Origin: Parapristionchus giblindavisi
Lineage: Eukaryota > Nematoda > Chromadorea > Rhabditida > Diplogasteridae
Direction of reading: 5' to 3'
Assembly: GCA_943737045.1 (NCBI GenBank)
Contig: CALSFV010000237.1
Coordinates: forward strand, 372,001-436,000
Length of the DNA: 64,000 nt
In this document: piece after piece, positions 10,564-23,403 of the stretch
How positions within the stretch are numbered: position 1 is the first letter of the stretch
Layout of the letters: the number at the start of each line of letters is the position of its first letter
Notes under the pieces: generated by a model
What the model was told of the DNA's origin: nothing
Seen by the model: only the letters and a program-made list of their open reading frames with translations
Databases searched by the model: none
Position numbers and translations under genes: made by a program

Positions 10564-12810
10564 CACGTGAAAGAGCAAAAAATTCTGAATAATCTACACT
10601 TAAGTTCATGTCAAACTGTAATGCTGTGTTGATTCCACAATGCAATAAGTACAAAAGTAGCTTTCACTCTGATAAGACCAAAACAATACCTGAAATGAAA
10701 AATTTTCTGCTAAACCCAGCGTGTCATATACCAAACGAAAGAGCAAAAAATTCTGAGTATTTTGCACGTTCCCATGTTGAACAACGGCCACTTCAGCCGA
10801 ATTAACAAAATTGAATTATGCTTTTTTGGCAATAAAGAATTCGTGTCAAGTTAATATATTATCGAATCTTATCGTAGCATATACCACGTGAAAGAGCAAA
10901 AAATTCTGAATAATCTACACTTAAGTTCATGTCAAACTGTAATGCTGTGTTGATTCCACAATGCAATAAGTACAAAAGTAGCTTTCACTCTGATAAGACC
11001 AAAACAATACCTGAAATGAAAAATTTTCTGCTAAACCCAGCGTGTCATATACCAAACGAAAGAGCAAAAAATTCTGAGTATTTTGCACGTTCCCATGTTG
11101 AACAACGGCCACTTCAGCCGAATTAACAAAATTGAATTATGCTTTTTTGGCAATAAAGAATTCGTGTCAAGTTAATATATTATCGAATCTTATCGTAGCA
11201 TATACCACGTGAAAGAGCAAAAAATTCTGAATAATCTACACTTAAGTTCATGTCAAACTGTAATGCTGTGTTGATTCCACAATGCAATAAGTACAAAAGT
11301 AGCTTTCACTCTGATAAGACCAAAACAATACGTGAAATGAAAAATTTTCTGCTAAACCCAGCGTGTCATATACCAAACGAAAGAGCAAAAAATTCTGAGT
11401 ATTTTGCACGTTCCCATGTTGAACAACGGCCACTTCAGCCGAATTAACAAAATTGAATTATGTTTTTTTGGCAATAAAGAATTCGTGTCAAGTTAATATA
11501 TTATCGAATCTTATCGTAGCATATACCACGTGAAAGAGCAAAAAATTCTGAATAATCTACACTTAAGTTCATGTCAAACTGTAATGCTGTGTTGATTCCA
11601 CAATGCAATAAGTACAAAAGTAGCTTTCACTCTGATAAGACCAAAACAATACCTGAAATGAAAAATTTTCTGCTAAACCCAGCGTGTCATATACCAAACG
11701 AAAGAGCAAAAAATTCTGAGTATTTTGCACGTTCCCATGTTGAACAACGGCCACTTCAGCCGCATTAACAAAATTGAATTATGCTTTTTTGGCAATAAAG
11801 AATTCGTGTCAAGTTAATATATTATCGAATCTTATCGTAGCATATACCACGTGAAAGAGCAAAAAATTCTGAATAATCTACACTTAAATTCATGTTAAAC
11901 TGTAATGCTGTGTTGATTCCACAATGCAATAAGTACAAAAGTAGCTTTCACTCTGATAAGACCAAAACAATACCTGAAATGAAAAATTTTCTGCTAAACC
12001 CAGCGTGTCATATACCAAACGAAAGAGCAAAAAATTCTGAGTATTTTGCACGTTCCCATGTTGAACAACGGCCACTTCAGCCGAATTAACAAAATTGAAT
12101 TATGCTTTTTTGGCAATAAAGAATTCGTGTCAAGTTAATATATTATCGAATCTTATCGTAGCATATACCACGTAAAAGAGCAAAAAATTCTGAATAATCT
12201 ACACTTCAGTTCATGTCAAACTGTAATGCTGTGTTGATTCCACAATGCAATAAGTACAAAAGTAGCTTTCACTCTGATAAGACCAAAACAATACCTGAAA
12301 TGAAAAATTTTCTGCTAAACCCAGCGTGTCATATACCAAACGAAAGAGCAAAAAATTCTGAGTATTTTGCACGTTCCCATGTTGAACAACGGCCACTTCA
12401 GCCGCATTAACAAAATTGAATTATGCTTTTTTGGCAATAAAGAATTCGTGTCAAGTTAATATATTATCGAATCTTATCGTAGCATATACCACGTGAAAGA
12501 GCAAAAAATTCTGAATAATCTACACTTAAATTCATGTTAAACTGTAATGCTGTGTTGATTCCACAATGCAATAAGTACAAAAGTAGCTTTCACTCTGATA
12601 AGACCAAAACAATACCTGAAATGAAAAATTTTCTGCTAAACCCAGCGTGTCATATACCAAACGAAAGAGCAAAAAATTCTGAGTATTTTGCACGTTCCCA
12701 TGTTGAACAACGGCCACTTCAGCCGCATTAACAAAATTGAATTATGCTTTTTTGGCAATAAAGAATTCGTGTCAAGTTAATATATTATCGAATCTTATCG
12801 TAGCATATAC
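10564..12810 (+). repeat. Higher-order block A (satellite units 1-7)
   Basis: Units carry a distinctive order of variants: two standard units, one with GTGAAATG in place of CTGAAATG (G at 11332), then alternating units with CCGCATTAAC and with TTCATGTTAAAC. The same order restarts at 12811, seven units (2247 bp) later. Confidence 0.85.
10885..11205 (+). repeat. Representative satellite unit with internal half-unit duplication
   Basis: CATATACCACGTGAAAGAGC begins at 10878 and CATATACCAAACGAAAGAGC at 11046, 168 bp apart. Both continue with AAAAAATTCTGA and then with alignable sequence ending in TTCATGTCAAAC and CCCATGTTGAAC respectively. About 60 bp aligns well; the rest of each half is only weakly similar. 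The 321 bp unit therefore probably arose as a dimer of halves of about 168 and 153 bp. Other landmarks are CACGTG at 10885-10890 and AATAAA at 11152-11157. Confidence 0.8.
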
Positions 12811-15800
12811 CACGTGAAAGAGCAAAAAATTCTGAATAATCTACACTTAAGTTCATGTCAAACTGTAATGCTGTGTTGATTCCACAATGCAATAAGTACA
12901 AAAGTAGCTTTCACTCTGATAAGACCAAAACAATACCTGAAATGAAAAATTTTCTGCTAAACCCAGCGTGTCATATACCAAACGAAAGAGCAAAAAATTC
13001 TGAGTATTTTGCACGTTCCCATGTTGAACAACGGCCACTTCAGCCGAATTAACAAAATTGAATTATGCTTTTTTGGCAATAAAGAATTCGTGTCAAGTTA
13101 ATATATTATCGAATCTTATCGTAGCATATACCACGTGAAAGAGCAAAAAATTCTGAATAATCTACACTTAAGTTCATGTCAAACTGTAATGCTGTGTTGA
13201 TTCCACAATGCAATAAGTACAAAAGTAGCTTTCACTCTGATAAGACCAAAACAATACCTGAAATGAAAAATTTTCTGCTAAACCCAGCGTGTCATATACC
13301 AAACGAAAGAGCAAAAAATTCTGAGTATTTTGCACGTTCCCATGTTGAACAACGGCCACTTCAGCCGAATTAACAAAATTGAATTATGCTTTTTTGGCAA
13401 TAAAGAATTCGTGTCAAGTTAATATATTATCGAATCTTATCGTAGCATATACCACGTGAAAGAGCAAAAAATTCTGAATAATCTACACTTAAGTTCATGT
13501 CAAACTGTAATGCTGTGTTGATTCCACAATGCAATAAGTACAAAAGTAGCTTTCACTCTGATAAGACCAAAACAATACGTGAAATGAAAAATTTTCTGCT
13601 AAACCCAGCGTGTCATATACCAAACGAAAGAGCAAAAAATTCTGAGTATTTTGCACGTTCCCATGTTGAACAACGGCCACTTCAGCCGAATTAACAAAAT
13701 TGAATTATGTTTTTTTGGCAATAAAGAATTCGTGTCAAGTTAATATATTATCGAATCTTATCGTAGCATATACCACGTGAAAGAGCAAAAAATTCTGAAT
13801 AATCTACACTTAAGTTCATGTCAAACTGTAATGCTGTGTTGATTCCACAATGCAATAAGTACAAAAGTAGCTTTCACTCTGATAAGACCAAAACAATACC
13901 TGAAATGAAAAATTTTCTGCTAAACCCAGCGTGTCATATACCAAACGAAAGAGCAAAAAATTCTGAGTATTTTGCACGTTCCCATGTTGAACAACGGCCA
14001 CTTCAGCCGCATTAACAAAATTGAATTATGCTTTTTTGGCAATAAAGAATTCGTGTCAAGTTAATATATTATCGAATCTTATCGTAGCATATACCACGTG
14101 AAAGAGCAAAAAATTCTGAATAATCTACACTTAAATTCATGTTAAACTGTAATGCTGTGTTGATTCCACAATGCAATAAGTACAAAAGTAGCTTTCACTC
14201 TGATAAGACCAAAACAATACCTGAAATGAAAAATTTTCTGCTAAACCCAGCGTGTCATATACCAAACGAAAGAGCAAAAAATTCTGAGTATTTTGCACGT
14301 TCCCATGTTGAACAACGGCCACTTCAGCCGAATTAACAAAATTGAATTATGCTTTTTTGGCAATAAAGAATTCGTGTCAAGTTAATATATTATCGAATCT
14401 TATCGTAGCATATACCACGTAAAAGAGCAAAAAATTCTGAATAATCTACACTTCAGTTCATGTCAAACTGTAATGCTGTGTTGATTCCACAATGCAATAA
14501 GTACAAAAGTAGCTTTCACTCTGATAAGACCAAAACAATACCTGAAATGAAAAATTTTCTGCTAAACCCAGCGTGTCATATACCAAACGAAAGAGCAAAA
14601 AATTCTGAGTATTTTGCACGTTCCCATGTTGAACAACGGCCACTTCAGCCGCATTAACAAAATTGAATTATGCTTTTTTGGCAATAAAGAATTCGTGTCA
14701 AGTTAATATATTATCGAATCTTATCGTAGCATATACCACGTGAAAGAGCAAAAAATTCTGAATAATCTACACTTAAGTTCATGTCAAACTGTAATGCTGT
14801 GTTGATTCCACAATGCAATAAGTACAAAAGTAGCTTTCACTCTGATAAGACCAAAACAATACCTGAAATGAAAAATTTTCTGCTAAACCCAGCGTGTCAT
14901 ATACCAAACGAAAGAGCAAAAAATTCTGAGGATTTTGCACGTTCCCATGTTGAACAACGGCCACTTCAGCCGAATTAACAAAATTGAATTATGCTTTTTT
15001 GGCAATAAAGAATTCGTGTCAAGTTAATATATTATCGAATCTTATCGTAGCATATACCACGTAAAAGAGCAAAAAATTCTGAATAATCTACACTTCAGTT
15101 CATGTCAAACTGTAATGCTGTGTTGATTCCACAATGCAATAAGTACAAAAGTAGCTTTCACTCTGATAAGACCAAAACAATACCTGAAATGAAAAATTTT
15201 CTGCTAAACCCAGCGTGTCATATACCAAACGAAAGAGCAAAAAATTCTGAGTATTTTGCACGTTCCCATGTTGAACAACGGCCACTTCAGCCGCATTAAC
15301 AAAATTGAATTATGCTTTTTTGGCAATAAAGAATTCGTGTCAAGTTAATATATTATCGAATCTTATCGTAGCATATACCACGTGAAAGAGCAAAAAATTC
15401 TGAATAATCTACACTTAAATTCATGTTAAACTGTAATGCTGTGTTGATTCCACAATGCAATAAGTACAAAAGTAGCTTTCACTCTGATAAGACCAAAACA
15501 ATACCTGAAATGAAAAATTTTCTGCTAAACCCAGCGTGTCATATACCAAACGAAAGAGCAAAAAATTCTGAGTATTTTGCACGTTCCCATGTTGAACAAC
15601 GGCCACTTCAGCCGAATTAACAAAATTGAATTATGCTTTTTTGGCAATAAAGAATTCGTGTCAAGTTAATATATTATCGAATCTTATCGTAGCATATACC
15701 ACGTAAAAGAGCAAAAAATTCTGAATAATCTACACTTCAGTTCATGTCAAACTGTAATGCTGTGTTGATTCCACAATGCAATAAGTACAAAAGTAGCTTT

Positions 15801-16341
15801 CACTCTGATAAGACCAAAACAATACCTGAAATGAAAAATTTTCTGCTAAACCCAGCGTGTCATATACCAAACGAAAGAGCAAAAAATTCTGAGTATTTTG
15901 CACGTTCCCATGTTGAACAACGGCCACTTCAGCCGCATTAACAAAATTGAATTATGCTTTTTTGGCAATAAAGAATTCGTGTCAAGTTAATATATTATCG
16001 AATCTTATCGTAGCATATACCACGTGAAAGAGCAAAAAATTCTGAATAATCTACACTTAAATTCATGTTAAACTGTAATGCTGTGTTGATTCCACAATGC
16101 AATAAGTACAAAAGTAGCTTTCACTCTGATAAGACCAAAACAATACCTGAAATGAAAAATTTTCTGCTAAACCCAGCGTGTCATATACCAAACGAAAGAG
16201 CAAAAAATTCTGAGTATTTTGCACGTTCCCATGTTGAACAACGGCCACTTCAGCCGCATTAACAAAATTGAATTATGCTTTTTTGGCAATAAAGAATTCG
16301 TGTCAAGTTAATATATTATCGAATCTTATCGTAGCATATAC
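12811..16341 (+). repeat. Higher-order block B (satellite units 8-18)
   Basis: Repeats the opening order of block A, with its G variant at 13579, then adds a unit with TGAGGATTTT and further alternation before closing like block A. It is 11 units long (3531 bp), and block A looks like a shortened version. Confidence 0.85.
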
Positions 16342-19230
16342 CACGTGAAAGAGCAAAAAATTCTGAATAATCTACACTTAAGTTCATGTCAAACTGTAAT
16401 GCTGTGTTGATTCCACAATGCAATAAGTACAAAAGTAGCTTTCACTCTGATAAGACCAAAACAATACCTGAAATGAAAAATTTTCTGCTAAACCCAGCGT
16501 GTCATATACCAAACGAAAGAGCAAAAAATTCTGAGTATTTTGCACGTTCCCATGTTGAACAACGGCCACTTCAGCCGAATTAACAAAATTGAATTATGCT
16601 TTTTTGGCAATAAAGAATTCGTGTCAAGTTAATATATTATCGAATCTTATCGTAGCATATACCACGTGAAAGAGCAAAAAATTCTGAATAATCTACACTT
16701 AAGTTCATGTCAAACTGTAATGCTGTGTTGATTCCACAATGCAATAAGTACAAAAGTAGCTTTCACTCTGATAAGACCAAAACAATACCTGAAATGAAAA
16801 ATTTTCTGCTAAACCCAGCGTGTCATATACCAAACGAAAGAGCAAAAAATTCTGAGTATTTTGCACGTTCCCATGTTGAACAACGGCCACTTCAGCCGAA
16901 TTAACAAAATTGAATTATGCTTTTTTGGCAATAAAGAATTCGTGTCAAGTTAATATATTATCGAATCTTATCGTAGCATATACCACGTGAAAGAGCAAAA
17001 AATTCTGAATAATCTACACTTAAGTTCATGTCAAACTGTAATGCTGTGTTGATTCCACAATGCAATAAGTACAAAAGTAGCTTTCACTCTGATAAGACCA
17101 AAACAATACGTGAAATGAAAAATTTTCTGCTAAACCCAGCGTGTCATATACCAAACGAAAGAGCAAAAAATTCTGAGTATTTTGCACGTTCCCATGTTGA
17201 ACAACGGCCACTTCAGCCGAATTAACAAAATTGAATTATGTTTTTTTGGCAATAAAGAATTCGTGTCAAGTTAATATATTATCGAATCTTATCGTAGCAT
17301 ATACCACGTGAAAGAGCAAAAAATTCTGAATAATCTACACTTAAGTTCATGTCAAACTGTAATGCTGTGTTGATTCCACAATGCAATAAGTACAAAAGTA
17401 GCTTTCACTCTGATAAGACCAAAACAATACCTGAAATGAAAAATTTTCTGCTAAACCCAGCGTGTCATATACCAAACGAAAGAGCAAAAAATTCTGAGTA
17501 TTTTGCACGTTCCCATGTTGAACAACGGCCACTTCAGCCGCATTAACAAAATTGAATTATGCTTTTTTGGCAATAAAGAATTCGTGTCAAGTTAATATAT
17601 TATCGAATCTTATCGTAGCATATACCACGTGAAAGAGCAAAAAATTCTGAATAATCTACACTTAAATTCATGTTAAACTGTAATGCTGTGTTGATTCCAC
17701 AATGCAATAAGTACAAAAGTAGCTTTCACTCTGATAAGACCAAAACAATACCTGAAATGAAAAATTTTCTGCTAAACCCAGCGTGTCATATACCAAACGA
17801 AAGAGCAAAAAATTCTGAGTATTTTGCACGTTCCCATGTTGAACAACGGCCACTTCAGCCGAATTAACAAAATTGAATTATGCTTTTTTGGCAATAAAGA
17901 ATTCGTGTCAAGTTAATATATTATCGAATCTTATCGTAGCATATACCACGTAAAAGAGCAAAAAATTCTGAATAATCTACACTTCAGTTCATGTCAAACT
18001 GTAATGCTGTGTTGATTCCACAATGCAATAAGTACAAAAGTAGCTTTCACTCTGATAAGACCAAAACAATACCTGAAATGAAAAATTTTCTGCTAAACCC
18101 AGCGTGTCATATACCAAACGAAAGAGCAAAAAATTCTGAGTATTTTGCACGTTCCCATGTTGAACAACGGCCACTTCAGCCGCATTAACAAAATTGAATT
18201 ATGCTTTTTTGGCAATAAAGAATTCGTGTCAAGTTAATATATTATCGAATCTTATCGTAGCATATACCACGTGAAAGAGCAAAAAATTCTGAATAATCTA
18301 CACTTAAGTTCATGTCAAACTGTAATGCTGTGTTGATTCCACAATGCAATAAGTACAAAAGTAGCTTTCACTCTGATAAGACCAAAACAATACCTGAAAT
18401 GAAAAATTTTCTGCTAAACCCAGCGTGTCATATACCAAACGAAAGAGCAAAAAATTCTGAGGATTTTGCACGTTCCCATGTTGAACAACGGCCACTTCAG
18501 CCGAATTAACAAAATTGAATTATGCTTTTTTGGCAATAAAGAATTCGTGTCAAGTTAATATATTATCGAATCTTATCGTAGCATATACCACGTAAAAGAG
18601 CAAAAAATTCTGAATAATCTACACTTCAGTTCATGTCAAACTGTAATGCTGTGTTGATTCCACAATGCAATAAGTACAAAAGTAGCTTTCACTCTGATAA
18701 GACCAAAACAATACCTGAAATGAAAAATTTTCTGCTAAACCCAGCGTGTCATATACCAAACGAAAGAGCAAAAAATTCTGAGTATTTTGCACGTTCCCAT
18801 GTTGAACAACGGCCACTTCAGCCGCATTAACAAAATTGAATTATGCTTTTTTGGCAATAAAGAATTCGTGTCAAGTTAATATATTATCGAATCTTATCGT
18901 AGCATATACCACGTGAAAGAGCAAAAAATTCTGAATAATCTACACTTAAGTTCATGTCAAACTGTAATGCTGTGTTGATTCCACAATGCAATAAGTACAA
19001 AAGTAGCTTTCACTCTGATAAGACCAAAACAATACCTGAAATGAAAAATTTTCTGCTAAACCCAGCGTGTCATATACCAAACGAAAGAGCAAAAAATTCT
19101 GAGGATTTTGCACGTTCCCATGTTGAACAACGGCCACTTCAGCCGAATTAACAAAATTGAATTATGCTTTTTTGGCAATAAAGAATTCGTGTCAAGTTAA
19201 TATATTATCGAATCTTATCGTAGCATATAC
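16342..19230 (+). repeat. Higher-order block C (satellite units 19-27)
   Basis: Restarts the same variant order exactly 3531 bp after block B (G variant at 17110). It follows B for eight units and then diverges with a second TGAGGATTTT unit. From 19231 the variant set changes. Confidence 0.85.
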
Positions 19231-21477
19231 CACGTGAAAGAGCAAAAAATTCTGAATAATCTACACTTAAGTTCATGTCAAACTGTAATGCTGTGTTGAT
19301 TCCACAATGCAATAAGTACAAAAGTAGCTTTCACTCTGATAAGACCAAAACAATACCTGAAATGAAAAATTTTCTGCTAAACCCAGCGTGTCATATACCA
19401 AACGAAAGAGCAAAAAATACTGAGTATTTTGCACGTTCCCATGTTGAACAACGGCCACTTCAGCCGAATTAACAAAATTGAATTATGCTTTTTTGGCAAT
19501 AAAGAATTCGTGTCAAGTTAATATATTATCGAATCTTATCGTAGCATATACCACGTGAAAGAGCAAAAAATTCTGAATATTCTACACTTCCATTCATGTC
19601 AAAATGTAATGCTGTGTTGATTCCACAATGCAATAAGTACAAAAGTAGCTTTCACTCTGATAAGACCAAAACAATACCTGAAATGAAAAATTTTCTGCTA
19701 AACCCAGCGTGTCATATACCAAACGAAAGAGCAAAAAATTCTGAGTATTTTGCACGTTCCCATGTTGAACAACGGCCACTTCAGCCGAATTAACAAAATT
19801 GAATTATGTTTTTTTGGCAATAAAGAATTCGTGTCAAGTTAATATATTATCGAATCTTATCGTAGCATATACCACGTGAAAGAGCAAAAAATTCTGAATA
19901 ATCTACACTTCAGTTCATGTCAAACTGTAATGCTGTGTTGATTCCACAATGCAATAAGTACAAAAGTAGCTTTCACTCTGATAAGACCAAAACAATACCT
20001 GAAATGAAAAATTTACTGCTAAACCCAGCGTGTCATATACCAAACGAAAGAGCAAAAAATTCTGAGTATTTTGCACGTTCCCATGTTGAACAACGGCCAC
20101 TTCAGCCGAATTAACAAAATTGAATTATGTTTTTTTGGCAATAAAGAATTCGTGTCAAGTTAATATATTATCGAATCTTATCGTAGCATATACCACGTGA
20201 AAGAGCAAAAAATTCTGAATAATCTACACTTAAGTTCATGTCAAACTGTAATGCTGTGTTGATTCCACAATGCAATAAGTACAAAAGTAGCTTTCACTCT
20301 GATAAGACCAAAACAATACCTGAAATGAAAAATTTTCTGCTAAACCCAGCGTGTCATATACCAAACGAAAGAGCAAAAAATTCTGAGTATTTTGCACGTT
20401 CCCATGTTGAACAACGGCCACTTCAGTCGAATTAACAAAATTGAATTATGCTTTTTTGGCAATAAAGAATTCGTGTCAAGTTAATATATTATCGAATCTT
20501 ATCGTAGCATATACCACGTGAAAGAGCAAAAAATTCTGAATAATCTACACTTCAGTTCATGTCAAACTGTAATGCTGTGTTGATTCCACAATGCAATAAG
20601 TACAAAAGTAGCTTTCACTCTGATAAGACCAAAACAATACCTGAAATGAAAAATTTTCTGCTAAACCCAGCGTGTTATATACCAAACGAAAGAGCAAAAA
20701 ATTCTGAGTATTTTGCACGTTCCCATGTTGAACAACGGCCACTTCAGCCGCATTAACAAAATTGAATTATGCTTTTTTGGCAATAAAGAATTCGTGTCAA
20801 GTTAATATATTATCGAATCTTATCGTAGCATATACCACGTGAAAGAGCAAAAAATTCTGAATAATCTACACTTAAGTTCATGTCAAACTGTAATGCTGTG
20901 TTGATTCCACAATGCAATAAGTACAAAAGTAGCTTTCACTCTGATAAGACCAAAACAATACCTGAAATGAAAAATTTTCTGCTAAACCCAGCGTGTCATA
21001 TACCAAACGAAAGAGCAAAAAATTCTGAGGATTTTGCACGTTCCCATGTTGAACAACGGCCACTTCAGCCGAATTAACAAAATTGAATTATGCTTTTTTG
21101 GCAATAAAGAATTCGTGTCAAGTTAATATATTATCGAATCTTATCGTAGCATATACCACGTGAAAGAGCAAAAAATTCTGAATAATCTACACTTCAGTTC
21201 ATGTCAAACTGTAATGCTGTGTTGATTCCACAATGCAATAAGTACAAAAGTAGCTTTCACTCTGATAAGACCAAAACAATACCTGAAATGAAAAATTTTC
21301 TGCTAAACCCAGCGTGTCATATACCAAACGAAAGAGCAAAAAATTCTGAGTATTTTGCACGTTCCCATGTTGAACAACGGCCACTTCAGTCGAATTAACA
21401 AAATTGAATTATGCTTTTTTGGCAATAAAGAATTCGTGTCAAGTTAATATATTATCGAATCTTATCGTAGCATATAC

Positions 21478-23403
21478 CACGTGAAAGAGCAAAAAATTCT
21501 GAATAATCTACACTTCAGTTCATGTCAAACTGTAATGCTGTGTTGATTCCACAATGCAATAAGTACAAAAGTAGCTTTCACTCTGATAAGACCAAAACAA
21601 TACCTGAAATGAAAAATTTTCAGCTAAACCCAGCATGTCATATACCAAACGAAAGAGCAAAAAATTCTGAGTATTTTGCACGTTCCCATGTTGAACAACG
21701 GCCACTTCAGCCGAATTAACAAAATTGAATTATGCTTTTTTGGCAATAAAGAATTCGTGTCAAGTTAATATATTATCGAATCTTATCGTAGCATATACCA
21801 CGTGAAAGAGCAAAAAATTCTGAATAATCTACACTTCAGTTCATGTCAAACTGTAATGCTGTGTTGATTCCACAATGCAATAAGTACAAAAGTAGCTTTC
21901 ACTCTGATAAGACCAAAACAATACCTGAAATGAAATATTTTCTGCTAAACCCAGCGTGTCATATACCAAACGAAAGAGCAATAAATTCTGAGTATTTTGC
22001 ACGTTCCCATGTTGAACAACGGCCACTTCAGCCGAATTAACAAAATTGAATTATGCTTTTTTGGCAATAAAGAATTCGTGTCAAGTTAATATATTATCGA
22101 ATCTTATCGTAGCATATACCACGTGAAAGAGCAAAAAATTCTGAATAATCTACACTTCAGTTCATGTCAAACTGTAATGCTGTGTTGATTCCACAATGCA
22201 ATAAGTACAAAAGTAGCTTTCACTCTGATAAGACCAAAACAATACCTGAAATGAAAAATTTTCTGCTAAACCCAGCGTGTCATATACCAAACGAAAGAGC
22301 AATAAATTCTGAGTATTTTGCACGTTCCCATGTTGAACAACGACCACTTCAGCCGAATTAACAAAATTGAATTATGCTTTTTTGGCAATAAAGAATTCGT
22401 GTCAAGTTAATATATTATCGAATCTTATCGTAGCATATACCACGTGAAAGAGCAAAAAATTCTGAATAATCTACACTTCAGTTCATGTCAAACTGTAATG
22501 CTGTGTTGATTCCACAATGCAATAAGTACAAAAGTAGCTTTCACTCTGATAAGACCAAAACAATACCTGAAATGAAAAATTTTCAGCTAAACCCAGCATG
22601 TCATATACCAAACGAAAGAGCAAAAAATTCTGAGTATTTTGCACGTTCCCATGTTGAACAACGGCCACTTCAGCCGAATTAACAAAATTGAATTATGCTT
22701 TTTTGGCAATAAAGAATTCGTGTCAAGTTAATATATTATCGAATCTTATCGTAGCATATACCACGTGAAAGAGCAAAAAATTCTGAATAATCTACACTTC
22801 AGTTCATGTCAAACTGTAATGCTGTGTTGATTCCACAATGCAATAAGTACAAAAGTAGCTTTCACTCTGATAAGACCAAAACAATACCTGAAATGAAATA
22901 TTTTCTGCTAAACCCAGCGTGTCATATACCAAACGAAAGAGCAATAAATTCTGAGTATTTTGCACGTTCCCATGTTGAACAACGGCCACTTCAGCCGAAT
23001 TAACAAAATTGAATTATGCTTTTTTGGCAATAAAGAATTCGTGTCAAGTTAATATATTATCGAATCTTATCGTAGCATATACCACGTGAAAGAGCAAAAA
23101 ATTCTGAATAATCTACACTTCAGTTCATGTCAAACTGTAATGCTGTGTTGATTCCACAATGCAATAAGTACAAAAGTAGCTTTCACTCTGATAAGACCAA
23201 AACAATACCTGAAATGAAAAATTTTCTGCTAAACCCAGCGTGTCATATACCAAACGAAAGAGCAATAAATTCTGAGTATTTTGCACGTTCCCATGTTGAA
23301 CAACGACCACTTCAGCCGAATTAACAAAATTGAATTATGCTTTTTTGGCAATAAAGAATTCGTGTCAAGTTAATATATTATCGAATCTTATCGTAGCATA
23401 TAC
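21478..23403 (+). repeat. Tandem duplication of a 3-unit satellite block
   Basis: 21478-22440 and 22441-23403 share the same three-unit order: TTTTCAGCTAAACCC, then GAAATATTTTCTG with GCAATAAATT, then GCAATAAATT with CAACGACCACTTC. The step is 963 bp. Confidence 0.85.

Noticed and set aside
10885..11205. Satellite unit as a tandem small-RNA gene (spliced-leader or snRNA-like)
   Set aside because: A CTTTTTTGG Sm-like run and, on the minus strand, TTTCAGGT are present, but no spliced-leader exon with a donor site, promoter element or stable stem could be recognised.
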